Assembly: GCA_022786545.1 (NCBI GenBank)
Contig: JALFXV010000056.1
Coordinates: forward strand, 1-43,931
DNA from: Selenomonadaceae bacterium
GTDB lineage: Bacteria > Bacillota > Negativicutes > Selenomonadales > Selenomonadaceae
DNA length: 43,931 nt
Direction: 5' to 3'
Part shown: piece by piece, positions 1 to 7,776 of the stretch
How the letters are laid out: each line of letters opens with the position of its first letter
Position numbering within the stretch: position 1 is the first letter of the stretch
Program-made: the position numbers and the translations under genes
The notes under the pieces: generated by a model
The model's database searches: none
What the model saw: only the letters and a program-made list of their open reading frames with translations
What the model was told of the DNA's origin: nothing

Positions 1-2
1 TG

Positions 3-137
3 ATGAGGAACAAGGCCGATTCCCTGAGTTATTGCGAGGGCGTGCTGCGGCGCATGCAGTGGCAGATGGACAAGGCGGCAGCCAGAAGGCCTGCGCCCCG
101 CCCTCATAGCGACTGGCAGGGCTGGAAAATGGCGTAA
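3..137 (+). CDS. C-terminal fragment of a DnaD-like replication protein (partial)
   Basis: An open frame of 44 codons runs from the window edge to a TAA at 135-137, so only the C-terminus can be seen and the true start lies outside the window. The segment SLSYCEGVLRRMQ resembles the end of the DnaD/DnaB-II replication domain, which typically carries a pattern like sl.Yi.gIL..W near its C-terminus, followed by a basic, poorly conserved tail as here (ARRPAPRPHSDW). DnaD-type proteins act in primosome assembly in Firmicutes. The call rests on about a dozen residues and is tentative; no stronger domain evidence is available inside the window. Confidence 0.35.
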   Translation: MRNKADSLSYCEGVLRRMQWQMDKAAARRPAPRPHSDWQGWKMA

Positions 138-159
138 AAAATTAAGGCCATCAAGTTTT

Positions 160-600
160 TTGCCAGCAAACAGCAATACACCTGCTATACGGAATTTACC
201 GGGACGCAGATATCACATTGACTTTGAGGATTTTGATCAGAAGGCTGCCGATACAAAGGTAAAGCTTTTCATCCTGTGCAGCCCCCACAATCCTGTAGGC
301 AGGGTGTGGCGCCTGGAGGAACTGCTGCGGCTGGCAGAAATTTTGCAGCGGGAACTGCCAAAGGTAAAGCTGGTAGAACCTGAAGGAACGTATCTCATCT
401 GGCTGGATTTCACTGCCTATGGCCTGACTGATGAGCACCTAGATGATATCATCATCCACAAGGCTAACCTCTGGCTGGACAGCGGCCACATTTTTGGTCA
501 GGGTGGCTCAGGCTTCCAGCGCATCAATATCGCCTGTCCGTGGCAGGCACTAGAAAAAGGGCTTGAAAGACTTGCTGCCGCCTTTAAGAACATACAGTGA
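160..600 (+). pseudogene. Remnant of PatB/MalY-type PLP aminotransferase (C-S lyase), internally deleted
   Basis: This 146-codon frame joins two separate parts of a MalY/PatB family protein (cystathionine beta-lyase type, PLP-dependent, normally about 390 residues). The first part, RRYHIDFEDFDQKA to ILCSPHNPVGRVWRLEELLRLAEI, matches the middle of the large domain. It continues directly into the C-terminal part, LPKVKLVEPEGTYLIWLDF to FGQGGSGFQRINIACPW. The roughly 130 to 140 residues that should lie between them are missing, including the aspartate that binds the cofactor nitrogen and the Schiff-base lysine. About 120 N-terminal residues are missing too. The frame can begin at a TTG at 160 but has no clear ribosome binding site. 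It cannot be an active enzyme. The in-frame junction means no frameshift marks the deletion. Confidence 0.75.
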
Positions 601-608
601 ACAAAGAA

Positions 609-671
609 AAGGTACTGCCATGTCCCCAGAGCCCATCAGGCCAGCGGCACGGCAGTACCTTGTTCTTTTTT
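609..671. terminator. Bidirectional terminator between aminotransferase remnant and lepB
   Basis: A perfect 11-bp inverted repeat, AAGGTACTGCC at 609-619 and GGCAGTACCTT at 651-661, is followed on the plus strand by a T-rich run (GTTCTTTTTT). On the minus strand it is followed by TTTTCTTTGT. It sits between two convergent genes, so it probably ends transcription from both sides. The 31-nt loop is longer than usual. Confidence 0.65.
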
Positions 672-698
672 ATGAAATTATGGCCTTCAGCTTTGGGT

Positions 699-1220
699 TT
701 ATGGCAGGGTTTTCATGTCAGCAAAAGGCCAGAACACCACCATCGCCTTGCCCTTGACCAAATCAAAAGGCACAAAGCCCACATCCGGGAAACGGCTGTC
801 CTCGGAGTTATTGCGGTTATCCCCCATGACGAAGAGATGCCCCTCCGGGATAGTCACCTTAGGATAATCCCCCCGGCACTTGCTGAGAATATAATTCTCC
901 GTCTGCAGCTCATCATTGACAAACACGTTGCCATCCTTGATTTCGATGGTATCCCCCGGCACGGCGATGACGCGCTTGATAAAATCGCGGCTCTGGTCCT
1001 TTGGATACTTGAAAATCAGGATTTCCCCCTTCTCCGGCGCACGGAGATGATAGATAAACCTGTTCACAATCAGCCGCTGCTGATTTTCCAGCGTAGGCCG
1101 CATGGAAGGGCCATCCACCAAATAAGGCTCTACAATAAAATTGCGTATAATCATTGCCAGAACTACGGCAATTACAATGGATATTACCCAATCCTTGATT
1201 TCTTCCCCTAAATTATCCAT
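699..1220 (-). CDS. lepB: Signal peptidase I
   Basis: Membrane-bound serine protease that removes signal peptides from exported proteins on the outer face of the cytoplasmic membrane. The 173-residue protein has one N-terminal membrane anchor (about residues 11-30, WVISIVIAVVLAMII). The nucleophile is Ser39 in VDGPSMRPTL and the general base is Lys82 in FIKRVIAVPGD. The conserved box GDNRNNSEDSR lies near the C-terminus. The length is typical of the short Firmicutes type with a single anchor. The start is the ATG at 1220, preceded by GAGGTG. It lies next to rplS, a common Firmicutes arrangement (rplS-lepB). A small hairpin (TGTGCTG 1247-1253 with CAGCACA 1263-1269) sits in its leader. It ends shortly before the bidirectional terminator at 609-671. 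Confidence 0.97.
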   Translation of the reverse strand: MDNLGEEIKDWVISIVIAVVLAMIIRNFIVEPYLVDGPSMRPTLENQQRLIVNRFIYHLRAPEKGEILIFKYPKDQSRDFIKRVIAVPGDTIEIKDGNVFVNDELQTENYILSKCRGDYPKVTIPEGHLFVMGDNRNNSEDSRFPDVGFVPFDLVKGKAMVVFWPFADMKTLP

Positions 1221-1275
1221 ACCAACACCTCTGCATTCTCTATTGCTGTGCTGCTCTCACATCAGCACAATGCCA

Positions 1276-1372
1276 TAGTATAGTAATAACATATAATAAT
1301 ATATAATAATATATACCGACATAACAGCATAATAATATCACAATATAATAACACAATATCACAATACTATCA
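1276..1372. repeat. AT-rich low-complexity repeat upstream of lepB
   Basis: The 224 bases between lepB and rplS contain an almost pure A/T stretch built from short near-repeats of ATATAATA and AATATCACAATA type. Many overlapping TATAAT- or TATTAT-like words occur on both strands, so the lepB promoter probably lies here, but no single -35/-10 pair stands out. No reading frame is present. Confidence 0.6.
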
Positions 1373-1399
1373 GCTATTTTTCAGAAACTGCCCGTAACG

Positions 1400-1432
1400 A
1401 AAAATAGAGGCTGACCCAAAAGGCAGCCTCTA
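1400..1432 (-). terminator. Rho-independent terminator of rplS
   Basis: Inverted repeat TAGAGGCTG (1405-1413) and CAGCCTCTA (1424-1432). On the minus strand the stem is followed by TTTTTCG. It begins 12 bases after the rplS stop codon, as expected for the end of a single-gene ribosomal transcript. Confidence 0.85.
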
Positions 1433-1444
1433 CAATTACCGGAA

Positions 1445-1786
1445 TTAACGCTTCTCGCGGATACGAGCAGCCTTACCAGTGAGGTTACGGATGTAATACA
1501 GCTTCGCACGGCGAACTACGCCACGGCGCTTAACCTCAATCTTCTCCAAGCGTGGGGAATGTACTGGGAAAGTACGCTCTACACCGATGCCGCAGGAAAT
1601 CTTGCGCACGGTGAAAGTCTCACGAACACCGGAGCCGGAGCGTGCAATTACAACGCCCTCAAAAGCCTGGATACGCTCACGGGAACCCTCCACTACCTTT
1701 ACAAGGCAGTTTACGGTGTCACCCTGCTGGAAAGCCGGGATATCGCTTCTGAGCTGTTCTTTCTCTAATTCCTGAATAATGTTCAT
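1445..1786 (-). CDS. rplS: 50S ribosomal protein L19
   Basis: Structural protein of the large ribosomal subunit at the interface with the 30S subunit. The 113 residues match the family length and pattern: [31 protein letters not shown] near the N-terminus, [11 protein letters not shown] in the middle, and a basic C-terminus with [14 protein letters not shown]. The start ATG at 1786 follows a strong AGGAGG. It has its own sigma-70-like promoter at 1872-1901 and terminator at 1400-1432, so it is probably transcribed alone. Confidence 0.98.
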   Translation of the reverse strand: MNIIQELEKEQLRSDIPAFQQGDTVNCLVKVVEGSRERIQAFEGVVIARSGSGVRETFTVRKISCGIGVERTFPVHSPRLEKIEVKRRGVVRRAKLYYIRNLTGKAARIREKR

Positions 1787-1871
1787 TTCATATCCTCCTC
1801 TTTACAGACGTTCGTGTCAAGTGTTGAAATTTAATATAGCCTTGATCAGAGGACCGCCCAAATACTTCAAT

Positions 1872-1901
1872 ATAATACCACAGAGAAGAAAGCCCTGTCA
1901 A
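1872..1901 (-). promoter_or_regulatory. Sigma-70-type promoter of rplS
   Basis: On the minus strand a perfect TTGACA (1901-1896) is separated by 18 bases from TATTAT (1877-1872). Transcription would start near 1865, giving a leader of about 78 nt before the rplS start codon. Confidence 0.8.
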
Positions 1902-2022
1902 GAGATTTTCAGCTTACAATATCCCATAATCACAGAACGGCTGCCTTTTTGCTAATGGCGATAACATCAGAAACCCATGCTCCCATACAACTCTACAGCT
2001 AGAAAATTACACAGCCATACGC

Positions 2023-3108
2023 TTATACAATCTTCCCCATAGCTTCCCGCACCACGGCCTCCGGCACATCATTCCTGCCGGTAACGGCACCGATGCAGCC
2101 ATCCATCAAGATCCACTTCACCTTGCCGCCTACAGTCTTCTTGTCGTGAAAAATATCCCCATAGAGCTGGTCAACGGTGCAGCCCTCTGCCTTGATTGGC
2201 AGATGCAGGGCCTCAATCAGCCGGATAACACGCTCTACGGAAGCACCATCTATCATGCCCAGGGCACAGCTGATGTGTGCCGCGCACACCATGCCGATGC
2301 CCACGGCCTCCCCGTGGTTGTACCTGGTGTAGCCGGTGTTTTTCTCAATGGCATGGGCTGCCGTGTGCCCAAAGTTCAGAATCGCCCGCAGCCCCAGCTC
2401 CTTCTCGTCCTGGCTTACCACCTCTGCCTTGATTTCACAGGAACGCGCCGTCATGTGCATAGCAGCCTCATGGCCAAGGCTCAGCACCTGCTCCGGATTA
2501 TCCTCAAGATACCTGAAAAAATCCTTATCATAAATAATGCCGTACTTGATAATCTCCCCCAGCCCCGTGCAAATCTCCCGCTTAGGCAGGGTTGCCAGCG
2601 TATTCAGGTCCATGAACACCGCCTTGGGCTGGTAAAAAGCGCCAATCAGGTTCTTGCCCAGCCGGTGATTGACAGCCACCTTGCCGCCTACGCTGGAGTC
2701 CACCTGGGCCAGCAGGCTGGTAGGCACCTGTACAAAAGGCACCCCCCGCATGTAGGAGGCCGCCACAAAACCGGCCAAATCCCCCACTACGCCGCCCCCC
2801 AGGGCAAAAACCGGGGATTTCCTGTCCAGACCCAGCTCAATGCACCGGGTAAACAAATCCTCCGCCACCGCCAGGGACTTGGAGCTTTCACCGGCAGCAA
2901 TCTCATAGACCTCCGCCTCAATACCGCCCTGACGCAGCAATCCTGAAAGCCACTCTCCATACAGCGGACCCACATTGGTATCCGTAATAATCAATCCCTT
3001 GCTGGAAAAGCCGCCCTGCCGGCAAAAGCCAGCGAGTTCTTCCTCCAGGCCCTTGCCGATATAAATGTTGTAGCTGTCTTTTCCCAGCTCCACAGGTACT
3101 ATACGCAT
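2023..3108 (-). CDS. aroB: 3-dehydroquinate synthase
   Basis: Second enzyme of the shikimate pathway: it converts DAHP to 3-dehydroquinate using NAD+ and a divalent metal. The protein has the NAD-binding and substrate box ALGGGVVGDLAGFVAAS, the stretch FVQVPTSLLAQVDSSVGGK, and the metal ligands in GLGEIIKYG, LNFGHTAAHAIE and YNHGEAVGIGM. I chose the ATG at 3108 (361 residues, the usual family length), which follows GAGAAAG. An upstream in-frame GTG at 3135 would add nine residues but has no good ribosome binding site. No other aromatic amino acid genes are adjacent. Confidence 0.96.
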   Translation of the reverse strand: MRIVPVELGKDSYNIYIGKGLEEELAGFCRQGGFSSKGLIITDTNVGPLYGEWLSGLLRQGGIEAEVYEIAAGESSKSLAVAEDLFTRCIELGLDRKSPVFALGGGVVGDLAGFVAASYMRGVPFVQVPTSLLAQVDSSVGGKVAVNHRLGKNLIGAFYQPKAVFMDLNTLATLPKREICTGLGEIIKYGIIYDKDFFRYLEDNPEQVLSLGHEAAMHMTARSCEIKAEVVSQDEKELGLRAILNFGHTAAHAIEKNTGYTRYNHGEAVGIGMVCAAHISCALGMIDGASVERVIRLIEALHLPIKAEGCTVDQLYGDIFHDKKTVGGKVKWILMDGCIGAVTGRNDVPEAVVREAMGKIV

Positions 3109-3150
3109 GTCAAAACCATCTTTCTCAAAAACCACGCTAAATCACATCAC

Positions 3151-3180
3151 AAAACAAGGCGGGGCCTGACGGCCTGCCCC
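3151..3180 (-). terminator. Terminator at end of chemotaxis operon
   Basis: On the minus strand GGGGCAGGCC, loop GTCA and GGCCCCGCC form an imperfect GC-rich stem followed by TTGTTTT. It starts 16 bases after the stop codon of the CheY-like gene and separates the che operon from aroB. Confidence 0.65.
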
Positions 3181-3195
3181 ATATTCCTGCCGCTG

Positions 3196-3591
3196 CTACT
3201 CAATCAGCCCCAGGTTCCGCATGACATTCTCCACCTTGTCGGTATCCACCGGCTTGGAGGCGTAGGCATCGCACCCCTGGCGGAATGCCTCGTCCACATA
3301 CCCCACATCTGCCAGGGCAGTCATCATGATAATCCTCAGATGCTCCTCATCCGGCACGTTATTCTGCTTTTCCAGCTGGCGGATTACCTTCAGCACCTTC
3401 AGGCCGTCTACCTTCGGCATCATGATATCCAGGCAGAGCAAATCATAATGGCTGTTGTTTTTGATGGAGTCCATATAGAGGTCCACCGCTTCCATGCCGT
3501 CCACTGCCACATCCACCTCGCCGTATGCCTGCATAAACTTCTGCAAAAAAGTGCGGCTAATGCGGTCATCCTCCGCAATCAAAATCTTCAT
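3196..3591 (-). CDS. CheY-like single-domain response regulator
   Basis: Stand-alone receiver domain of 131 residues with no output domain. It has the acidic pair in ILIAEDDRIS (Asp8, Asp9), the phosphoacceptor Asp55 in LLCLDIMMPKVDG, the switch threonine in IMMTALAD and the lysine in YASKPVD. The start ATG at 3591 has a strong AGGAGG. It is the last gene of the che operon and follows the PAS histidine kinase by 11 bases. It could be the motor-binding CheY, since no other cheY is in the operon, or a partner of the kinase beside it. Features such as the extended LYMDSIKNNSHYDL loop are more typical of receivers paired with hybrid-type kinases, so the specific role is open. Confidence 0.9.
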   Translation of the reverse strand: MKILIAEDDRISRTFLQKFMQAYGEVDVAVDGMEAVDLYMDSIKNNSHYDLLCLDIMMPKVDGLKVLKVIRQLEKQNNVPDEEHLRIIMMTALADVGYVDEAFRQGCDAYASKPVDTDKVENVMRNLGLIE

Positions 3592-3602
3592 TATTGTTCC
3601 TC

Positions 3603-5360
3603 CTAGCTATTCAGCTTATCCTCGCAATATTTCAAAAGGTCAAGAATATCGTCATCAGGCTCATCCGCACCGTTCCCCTCCGGCACGGGCACCTGCAATT
3701 CTTTCGGCAGAATGTTTTCCTGCTCCTGAGCGGTGCCGGATTTTTTCTTTTTTTCCCAATAAGGATTCACAAATACCGACTGGTCCTTCAGCTCCGTATC
3801 TGCCTTGTCTGCCAGCACCAGCGGTATGGTAAAGGTAAACCTGCTGCCTGCCCCCGGTTTGGACACCAGATGTATTTCCCCGTCCATAGCCGTGACCAGT
3901 TCCTTGACGATCATCAGTCCCAAGCCAGTGCCGCCAAAGCGCCTGGTGGTGGAGCCGTCCACCTGGCTGAAAGGCTTGAACAGCTTTTCCTGTGCCTCCA
4001 TAGACATGCCGATGCCGGTATCCTCCACGAAGAACTCCAGCAGGCTCTTGATGCCCCGCTTGAAGGTCCTGGCCCCCAGGGTAATGGACCCCTGGGAGGT
4101 AAACTTCAGGGCATTGTTCAAAAGATTGTGCAGTATCTGCCGGAGCCTCAGGGGGTCCCCCTGAATGAACTGCGGCAGCTGGCTGCAATCGGGATAGACA
4201 AATTCCAGCCCCTTGCCTGCCGCCACCTGCCCGTGGAGGGCACTTACCCTCTTCAGCAGCGCATGCAGATCCAAATCAATCTTCTCAATGACCATCTTGC
4301 CGTTTTCCAGCTTTGCATAATCGAGAATATCGTTGATGATTTTCAGCAAATCCTCGGAGCACTGCTTTGCCGCCTGCAAATTCGCCCGCTGCTCCTCGCT
4401 GAGGGGCGACCGCAGGGTCAGGTTGATCATGCCCGTCATGCCGTTTATCGGCGTCCTGATTTCATGGCTCATATTCGCCAGGAACTGGGTTTTGGTATTG
4501 TTGGCAGCCTCCGCCATGCGGCGGGCCTCGGTCAGCTCCTTCTCCCTCTGCTTGCGCTTGGAAATATCTATCATGGTCAGCACAATCTGCTTCTCGTTTT
4601 CCTTCCAGACCTGGGTCAGGAAGAACTGCAGCCAGATCGGCTCCTCTGTCACTCTCGAAATCACCGCTGCCACGAACTCAGCCGAAAAGCCGTCATCCAG
4701 CACGGCAGCCTCAATATTGTTGCGGATGATGCAGAACTTGCACTTGTCGCCCCTGCCGCAGCCATAGGGCATGCAGTTGACGCACTTGAACACATCCCCC
4801 AGCTGCTCCCCCAGGGCATCGTTGTAGGTGCCCCCCAGGGTTTCCAAGGCCGCCTCATTGACCTCTACAATCTCCCCCCGGATGCCCAGGCTGCAAATGC
4901 CGATCTTTGCCGCCTCAAACACGGAACGCATATAATACTGATCGCTTTCCATCTTGCGGGCCAGCCCGTGCAGCCTGGTTATATCGCGAAACACCGACGT
5001 ACTGCCGATGATATTTCCTGCCTTGTTATAGCGGGGGGAGCAGGTGGCCGACAGGTAGACCTGCACGTCGCCGTGCATGATGCCGATATTCTTGCTCAAT
5101 CCCACCGTCTTATTTTCCCTGATTGCCTTTGCCACAGGGCAAAAATAACGTTCCTTCGTCTCCAGGTTTATCAGCCTGCATATATCGGCAAACAGCAGGC
5201 TGCTGCCGGGCTCATAGCTGCACTCAAAAATCTCCTCTGCCGCCTTGTTCATATAGGTGACAAATCCCTGCTCATCGGTCAGGACGAAGCCATCCCCCAG
5301 ACCGCCCAGCACGCTCTCCAAATCCCTGTGGGAAAAAGGGGTTCCCGTATCCACATGCAT
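3603..5360 (-). CDS. Cytoplasmic sensor histidine kinase with two PAS domains
   Basis: Soluble kinase of 585 residues with no membrane segment. PAS1 spans about residues 15-125 and PAS2 about 145-265. The phosphoacceptor His299 is in FLANMSHEIRTPING (HisKA), followed by an HATPase domain with NALKFT, DTGIGM and FGGTGLGL. A charged tail follows, without a receiver; the receiver is the separate next gene. PAS2 holds five cysteines (193, 196, 201, 207, 210) in the pattern CxxC-x4-C-x5-CxxC, which could bind a metal or Fe-S cluster. The start is the ATG at 5360: its AGGGGAGG lies inside the last codons of cheB. An upstream in-frame start at 5405 would overlap cheB by 43 bases and is less likely. 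The ligand is unknown. Confidence 0.9.
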   Translation of the reverse strand: MHVDTGTPFSHRDLESVLGGLGDGFVLTDEQGFVTYMNKAAEEIFECSYEPGSSLLFADICRLINLETKERYFCPVAKAIRENKTVGLSKNIGIMHGDVQVYLSATCSPRYNKAGNIIGSTSVFRDITRLHGLARKMESDQYYMRSVFEAAKIGICSLGIRGEIVEVNEAALETLGGTYNDALGEQLGDVFKCVNCMPYGCGRGDKCKFCIIRNNIEAAVLDDGFSAEFVAAVISRVTEEPIWLQFFLTQVWKENEKQIVLTMIDISKRKQREKELTEARRMAEAANNTKTQFLANMSHEIRTPINGMTGMINLTLRSPLSEEQRANLQAAKQCSEDLLKIINDILDYAKLENGKMVIEKIDLDLHALLKRVSALHGQVAAGKGLEFVYPDCSQLPQFIQGDPLRLRQILHNLLNNALKFTSQGSITLGARTFKRGIKSLLEFFVEDTGIGMSMEAQEKLFKPFSQVDGSTTRRFGGTGLGLMIVKELVTAMDGEIHLVSKPGAGSRFTFTIPLVLADKADTELKDQSVFVNPYWEKKKKSGTAQEQENILPKELQVPVPEGNGADEPDDDILDLLKYCEDKLNS

Positions 5361-5362
5361 GA

Positions 5363-6838
5363 CTAACGCCTCCCCTGATACCTGGCCACGTTGGTAATCA
5401 TGCAAGCCATGCCCGACAAAGGCAGCTGCTGCAGAACAGCCCCCTTCTCATAGGCAGCCCGCGGCATGCCGTATACCACGCAGCTGGCTTCATCCTGGCC
5501 CAGGGTCACGGAGCCTGCCTCACGCATCTTCAAAAGCCCCCTGGCTCCATCCTCCCCCATGCCTGTCAGGATGACGCCCATAGCCCTGTCCCCTATCCGC
5601 TCTGCCACTGAATTGAACAGCACATCTACGGAAGGGCAGTGGCCGTTGACCTTGGGGCCGTGGTTCACATCCAGCTGCATCATGTCCCCCAGCCTTTTCA
5701 CCATCATCTGCTTGTCCCCTGGCGCCACATAGGCCCAGTTATTCTCCAGCCTGTCACCGTTTTCCGCTTCCTTGACGGAAATATGGCACTCGTTGTTCAG
5801 CCTGTCGGCAAAGAGCCTGGAAAACATAGGCGGGATATGCTGGACAATCACAATCGGCGGCAGGGGTGGCTGCAGCGCCTTCAAAATCGCAGACAGGGCC
5901 TCCGTGCCGCCGGTGGAAGCACCTATGGCGATCAGCTGCACGGTCTTGGCAGGCACAGGCACCTTGATCTGGCTCATGGGCACCGACCGGGGCGGCTCCC
6001 TGTCCTCCCCCCGCATAGCCGACATCTGCTTCATATTGCTCACGATCTTGTTCATGTTGGCGGCGATGGTCTCCTTGTAGGAGGCGGTGCTCATCCTGCT
6101 GCCACTATAGACAAATCCGCTAGTGGCGGACATGTTATTGGCAGCAGACATGCTGTTGGCAATAGCGGTAGTGGCTGCCACGGTAGCAGCCGCCGCTTCC
6201 ACTGCAGCTTTGGCCGTAACGGCTGTTTTCGGCACATCCTGCACCACCTCCGCCATGCGGATGGTACTGCTGCCCTCATCCGGCAGGCCAGCCTCCAGGG
6301 ACTTTGCCACCGGCTTTTTCTCTGCCAGAAGCTCGTAGGCGGCGATGGGCTTAGGGGGATTGGCATCAGCCTGTTTCACCAGTTCTTCCACCTGGGCCAG
6401 GTGGGCTTCCTCAGCCTCCGCCTCCTGCCGCGCCCTTTCCGCCATCAGCCTGCCATGAGCCAGCGCCCGCTTGATCTCTGACGCCATATTGTCCATATAG
6501 CTGCCGCTGCTCAGGGTACTGGCCGGCTTGTCAATAAAGGCAAAGGCACCTGCTTCCATAGCCAGTGCCTTGTAAGCCGATCTTGAGCTTGATACAATAG
6601 TCGGCAGGTTATACTGGACTATCAGGCGGCGCAAAAATTCAATGCCGTTCATGTTCGGCATCTCTACATCCAAAATCATCACATCCGGGTCAAAGGACAG
6701 AATCTTGTCCCTGGCAGCAAAAGGCTCCCCCGCCTTTTCAATGCTGCTGCCTGACGGCAGCCTGCTTTTCAGGCCCCTGGACAGCACCTCCCGGAAAAAC
6801 ATCGAATCATCTACTATTAAAATTTTTATTGCGTCCAT
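5363..6838 (-). CDS. cheB: Chemotaxis protein-glutamate methylesterase CheB
   Basis: Removes methyl groups from chemoreceptors (and deamidates them) when phosphorylated, giving adaptation. The N-terminal receiver domain has Asp10, Asp11 and phosphoacceptor Asp57 (MILDVEMPNMNG). The C-terminal esterase has the catalytic Ser in IAIGASTGGTEAL, the His in IVQHIPPMFS and the Asp in LTGMGEDGARG. At 491 residues it is much longer than the usual 340-370. The extra length is a linker of roughly 150 residues rich in Ala, Ser, Thr and Met, probably disordered. It lies 9 bases after cheR and shares its last codons with the ribosome binding site of the next gene. Confidence 0.95.
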   Translation of the reverse strand: MDAIKILIVDDSMFFREVLSRGLKSRLPSGSSIEKAGEPFAARDKILSFDPDVMILDVEMPNMNGIEFLRRLIVQYNLPTIVSSSRSAYKALAMEAGAFAFIDKPASTLSSGSYMDNMASEIKRALAHGRLMAERARQEAEAEEAHLAQVEELVKQADANPPKPIAAYELLAEKKPVAKSLEAGLPDEGSSTIRMAEVVQDVPKTAVTAKAAVEAAAATVAATTAIANSMSAANNMSATSGFVYSGSRMSTASYKETIAANMNKIVSNMKQMSAMRGEDREPPRSVPMSQIKVPVPAKTVQLIAIGASTGGTEALSAILKALQPPLPPIVIVQHIPPMFSRLFADRLNNECHISVKEAENGDRLENNWAYVAPGDKQMMVKRLGDMMQLDVNHGPKVNGHCPSVDVLFNSVAERIGDRAMGVILTGMGEDGARGLLKMREAGSVTLGQDEASCVVYGMPRAAYEKGAVLQQLPLSGMACMITNVARYQGRR

Positions 6839-6847
6839 ACTAAAGGA

Positions 6848-7666
6848 TCACTTCTTTCGATAAACGGACGGCATCACGTACTCAAAAGGTGCCGACTGCC
6901 TGTCAATTACTTCGGAGTGGCCCACAAACAAAAAGCCTCCCGGCTCCAAAAAATCATAAAACTTCCTGACCAGGGCATCCCTGGTAGGCGTATCAAAATA
7001 AATCATCACGTTACGGCAAAATATGACATGAAAGGGCTTCCTGAAAGGAAAGACCGGCGTCATCAGGTTGAACTTCCTGTACAGCACCTTCTGCTTCAGC
7101 CTGTCGGAAACCTGATAATTCCCGTCCGGCAGGCGATGGAAGAACTCCGCCTGCCACTGGGCCGGAAGGCTCCGCACCGCCTCTCCCGTGTACACACCCG
7201 ACCTTGCCACATCCAGGATATCCTGGGACAAATCAGTTGCCAGCAGGGTTGTTTCCCACTCCGGCCCCCGCAGGGCAAAAAAATCCGCCATGATCATCGC
7301 CAGGGTATAGGACTCCTCGCCACTGGAACATGCCGCACACCAGGTGCGCACATCCCCGTCCCTGATATAGCTTTCCAGATAAGGCAGGACCTGCTTGCCA
7401 AAAAAGTCAAAGTGGTCCGCCTCCCGCATAAAAAACGTATGATGGGTGGTTATCGCCTCTGCCAGCAGCATCAGGGCCTTGCCAGACGCATCCTCCAGCA
7501 CATAATCAAGAAATTCCCTCTCATTACCGAAGCCCGGCTGCCCCATTCTTTCATTGAGCAGCTTAAAAAGGCGGGATTCGAGCAGTGCTTTTTTTTCCAA
7601 TGGCAGCTGTATGCCGAAATGTTGCTGAACCAGCCGGGCATACTGCTGAAATAAAGCCTCCTGCAT
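6848..7666 (-). CDS. cheR: Chemotaxis protein methyltransferase CheR
   Basis: SAM-dependent enzyme that methylates glutamates of chemoreceptors, opposing CheB. The 272 residues hold the N-terminal helical domain, then the SAM fold with TWCAACSSGEESYTLAM, LLATDLSQDILDVAR and FHVIFCRNVMIYFD, and the closing GGFLFVGHSEV. The start ATG at 7666 is preceded by GGGAGAG. A stem-loop lies between it and the receptor gene upstream. The operon receptor has no visible C-terminal pentapeptide tether for CheR. Confidence 0.96.
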   Translation of the reverse strand: MQEALFQQYARLVQQHFGIQLPLEKKALLESRLFKLLNERMGQPGFGNEREFLDYVLEDASGKALMLLAEAITTHHTFFMREADHFDFFGKQVLPYLESYIRDGDVRTWCAACSSGEESYTLAMIMADFFALRGPEWETTLLATDLSQDILDVARSGVYTGEAVRSLPAQWQAEFFHRLPDGNYQVSDRLKQKVLYRKFNLMTPVFPFRKPFHVIFCRNVMIYFDTPTRDALVRKFYDFLEPGGFLFVGHSEVIDRQSAPFEYVMPSVYRKK

Positions 7667-7730
7667 AAATTTCTCTCCCTCATTCTCCCCGGCACAAAAT
7701 GCCGTCTCTCACATCATAAATCGCCCCGGC

Positions 7731-7758
7731 GGCTGCAGGGCACAGCGCCCCTGCAGCC
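7731..7758 (-). other. Intercistronic stem-loop between mcp and cheR
   Basis: A perfect 10-bp inverted repeat, GGCTGCAGGG (7731-7740) and CCCTGCAGCC (7749-7758), with an 8-nt loop sits just after the mcp stop codon. No T-run follows on the minus strand, so it is not a classical terminator. It may stabilise the upstream message or lower expression of the downstream genes. A smaller GGCA/TGCC hairpin lies at 7691-7703. Confidence 0.55.
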
Positions 7759-7776
7759 TACTCCTCTATGGGACTA

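Noticed and set aside
3594..5366. A 590-codon open frame on the plus strand opposite the PAS kinase
   Set aside because: It is a mirror of GC-rich codon use in the kinase gene; its translation has no domain pattern and no ribosome binding site.
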